From contig JAUXBJ010000053.1 of the NCBI GenBank assembly GCA_030619425.1, forward strand, positions 1 to 7,977: a DNA stretch of 7,977 nucleotides. Reading direction: 5' to 3'. The notes under the pieces were generated by a model, which saw only the letters and a list, made by a program, of their open reading frames with translations, did no database searches and was not told the DNA's origin. A program made the position numbers and the translations under genes. Positions 7,227 through 7,977 of the stretch are shown piece after piece. The DNA comes from a bacterium. Lineage in GTDB: Bacteria > Zixibacteria > MSB-5A5 > GN15 > FEB-12. Within the stretch, counting starts at the first letter, position 1, and every line of letters begins with the position of its first letter.

Positions 7227-7266
7227 TGAATCGCCCCGGGTTTACCGGGAGACCCGGGGCGATTCA
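7227..7266 (+). terminator. Perfect 15-bp GC-rich hairpin, probable terminator or fused IS ends
   Basis: TGAATCGCCCCGGGT (7227-7241) is exactly complementary to 7252-7266 across a 10-nt loop. On the plus strand it is followed by TGTTT, only a weak U-tract; on the minus strand no T-run follows. It would end plus-strand transcripts crossing the 52-residue ORF. Alternatively, each arm begins TG and reads like the terminal inverted repeat of some IS3-family elements, as I recall them, so the structure could be two ends brought together. No flanking target duplication is visible. Confidence 0.5.
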
Positions 7267-7561
7267 TGTTTCCAGCATCTGAGAGCCCTCCCCGCGACTA
7301 ACAATCAAGGGGTTACGGCCGAATTATCTGGCCATCTTATGTACAGCTCGCCTTAAACTGACAGTGCCTGGAAAAAGCATTGCGGCGGTCTGTTTCAACT
7401 CCCGACTGCAGCTTGAGTAACAATTTGCCATGCACAGGTGACTACCTGATTTCAATGTATCGCCTGTCCCCCTTAATTTTGGTATTGAACATATTCTAGT
7501 GGGTTGCTCTCCCGGCAAGCTCATGTAGTATGGTCGTATCTTGGCAGGAATGGATCTCGCT
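7267..7561. other. Intergenic stretch without a supported gene
   Basis: Roughly 295 bp between the hairpin and the last gene. Stops occur in all plus frames; the open minus frame across it overlaps the convincing plus-strand gene and has no good start. A short inverted pair CAGGT-gact-ACCTG lies near 7435-7448. AT-rich sequence with TATTCT at 7492-7497 could be part of the promoter for the downstream gene, but no matching -35 is clear. Confidence 0.5.
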
Positions 7562-7977
7562 ATGTCAAAAACCGGACTTTCACGCGACACCTTGCTCATT
7601 CTCTTCGTTCCAGTTCTTCTCTGCGTGGTGGCTGCCGTACAGTTGTATTTTGTTGATAGTCGCGCGTTGTCGCGATGGAAGGGCGGTGGGTTCGGCATGT
7701 TTACCACGGTGGATTCACCCAGTGCACGGTTTCTGCGCGTGTACCTGATCTCAGATACAGGTGAAGTGCCTGTACTCATACCGCGCGAATTAAAAAAACT
7801 GTCGCAGAAGGTCAGGGTCATGCCATCAAAGGAAAGGATGGGGGAACTGACCAACAAATTGCGCGAAGGAACCTGGGTACCTCTTACGATGGTGTCTGCC
7901 ACGCAACATTATCAAGACCTGTTAAGAGCGGCGGGCAGTGAATACCAGGACTCGGCCGACGATATTCAATACCAGGC
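7562..7977 (+). CDS. Membrane-anchored hypothetical protein, 3' end outside the window
   Basis: 138 complete codons are visible with no stop before the window ends. Seen: a short basic N-terminus (MSKTGLSRD), one membrane segment at about 10-30 (LLILFVPVLLCVVAAVQLYFV), then SRWKGGGFGMFTTVDSP and a soluble region of mixed beta/helix character (RFLRVYLISDTGEVPVLIPR). The orientation puts most of the chain outside the inner membrane. From memory, small proteins with a GGGFGMF(S/T)T(V/I)D motif occur next to HTTM-domain (gamma-carboxylase-like) membrane proteins; I cannot confirm that here because the downstream gene is not in view. An in-frame ATG at 7550 would add MDLA. The AGGA at 7546-7549 is 12 nt from 7562 and directly abuts 7550, so neither spacing is ideal and the start is uncertain by four residues. 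The frame is closed upstream by TAG at 7526. Confidence 0.75.
   Translation, partial: MSKTGLSRDTLLILFVPVLLCVVAAVQLYFVDSRALSRWKGGGFGMFTTVDSPSARFLRVYLISDTGEVPVLIPRELKKLSQKVRVMPSKERMGELTNKLREGTWVPLTMVSATQHYQDLLRAAGSEYQDSADDIQYQ

Noticed and set aside
7324..7902. 192-codon minus-strand open frame
   Set aside because: It lies opposite the plus-strand gene with a clear membrane segment, has no ribosome binding site and reads as low-quality Ser/Arg-rich sequence.

Overview
The window looks like accessory DNA from a Gram-negative bacterium, probably a (gamma)proteobacterium. The reasons are mixed base composition (about half G+C by eye), strong AGGAGG-type ribosome binding sites, a very large secreted multidomain protein, and remnants of FG-GAP/VCBS repeats. 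The taxon cannot be fixed from this sequence alone.

Layout. Most of the window reads on the minus strand, from about 6877 down to 237. In order of transcription it holds: (1) a 153-residue hypothetical gene whose fifth or sixth codon is broken by what looks like a 4-bp AGAT duplication (6877-6412); (2) a membrane-anchored, periplasm-facing histidine phosphatase with all the core catalytic motifs (6337-5708); (3) a broken fragment of an FG-GAP/VCBS repeat protein with an in-frame TAA (5707-5409); and (4) a 1723-residue exported protein (5408-237). The giant protein has a signal peptide, a CARDB-like beta domain interrupted by a repeat-bearing insert, a long helical region resembling the alpha/alpha-toroid folds of polysaccharide-active enzymes, a calcium-loop-like Asp cluster, an F5/8 type C (discoidin) domain and two PPC-like domains. 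Beyond its stop (1-236) I see only inverted repeats.

On the plus strand, 6878-7561 is mostly non-coding. It holds a possible 52-residue ORF (7048-7206), an FNR/ANR-like palindrome overlapping its start, and a perfect 15-bp GC-rich hairpin (7227-7266). That hairpin could be a terminator, or two abutted IS3-type ends. A plus-strand membrane-anchored hypothetical protein begins at 7562 and runs off the window.

How they work together. The minus-strand genes are co-directional, but one is frameshifted and one is a fragment, so I would not call this a functioning operon. The giant protein probably acts alone outside the inner membrane, on or attached to glycans. The density of broken genes (two in 1.5 kb) and the hairpin that could be an IS scar suggest a region that has been rearranged and is decaying. 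I found no defence system, CRISPR array, tRNA or rRNA, and no complete mobile element.
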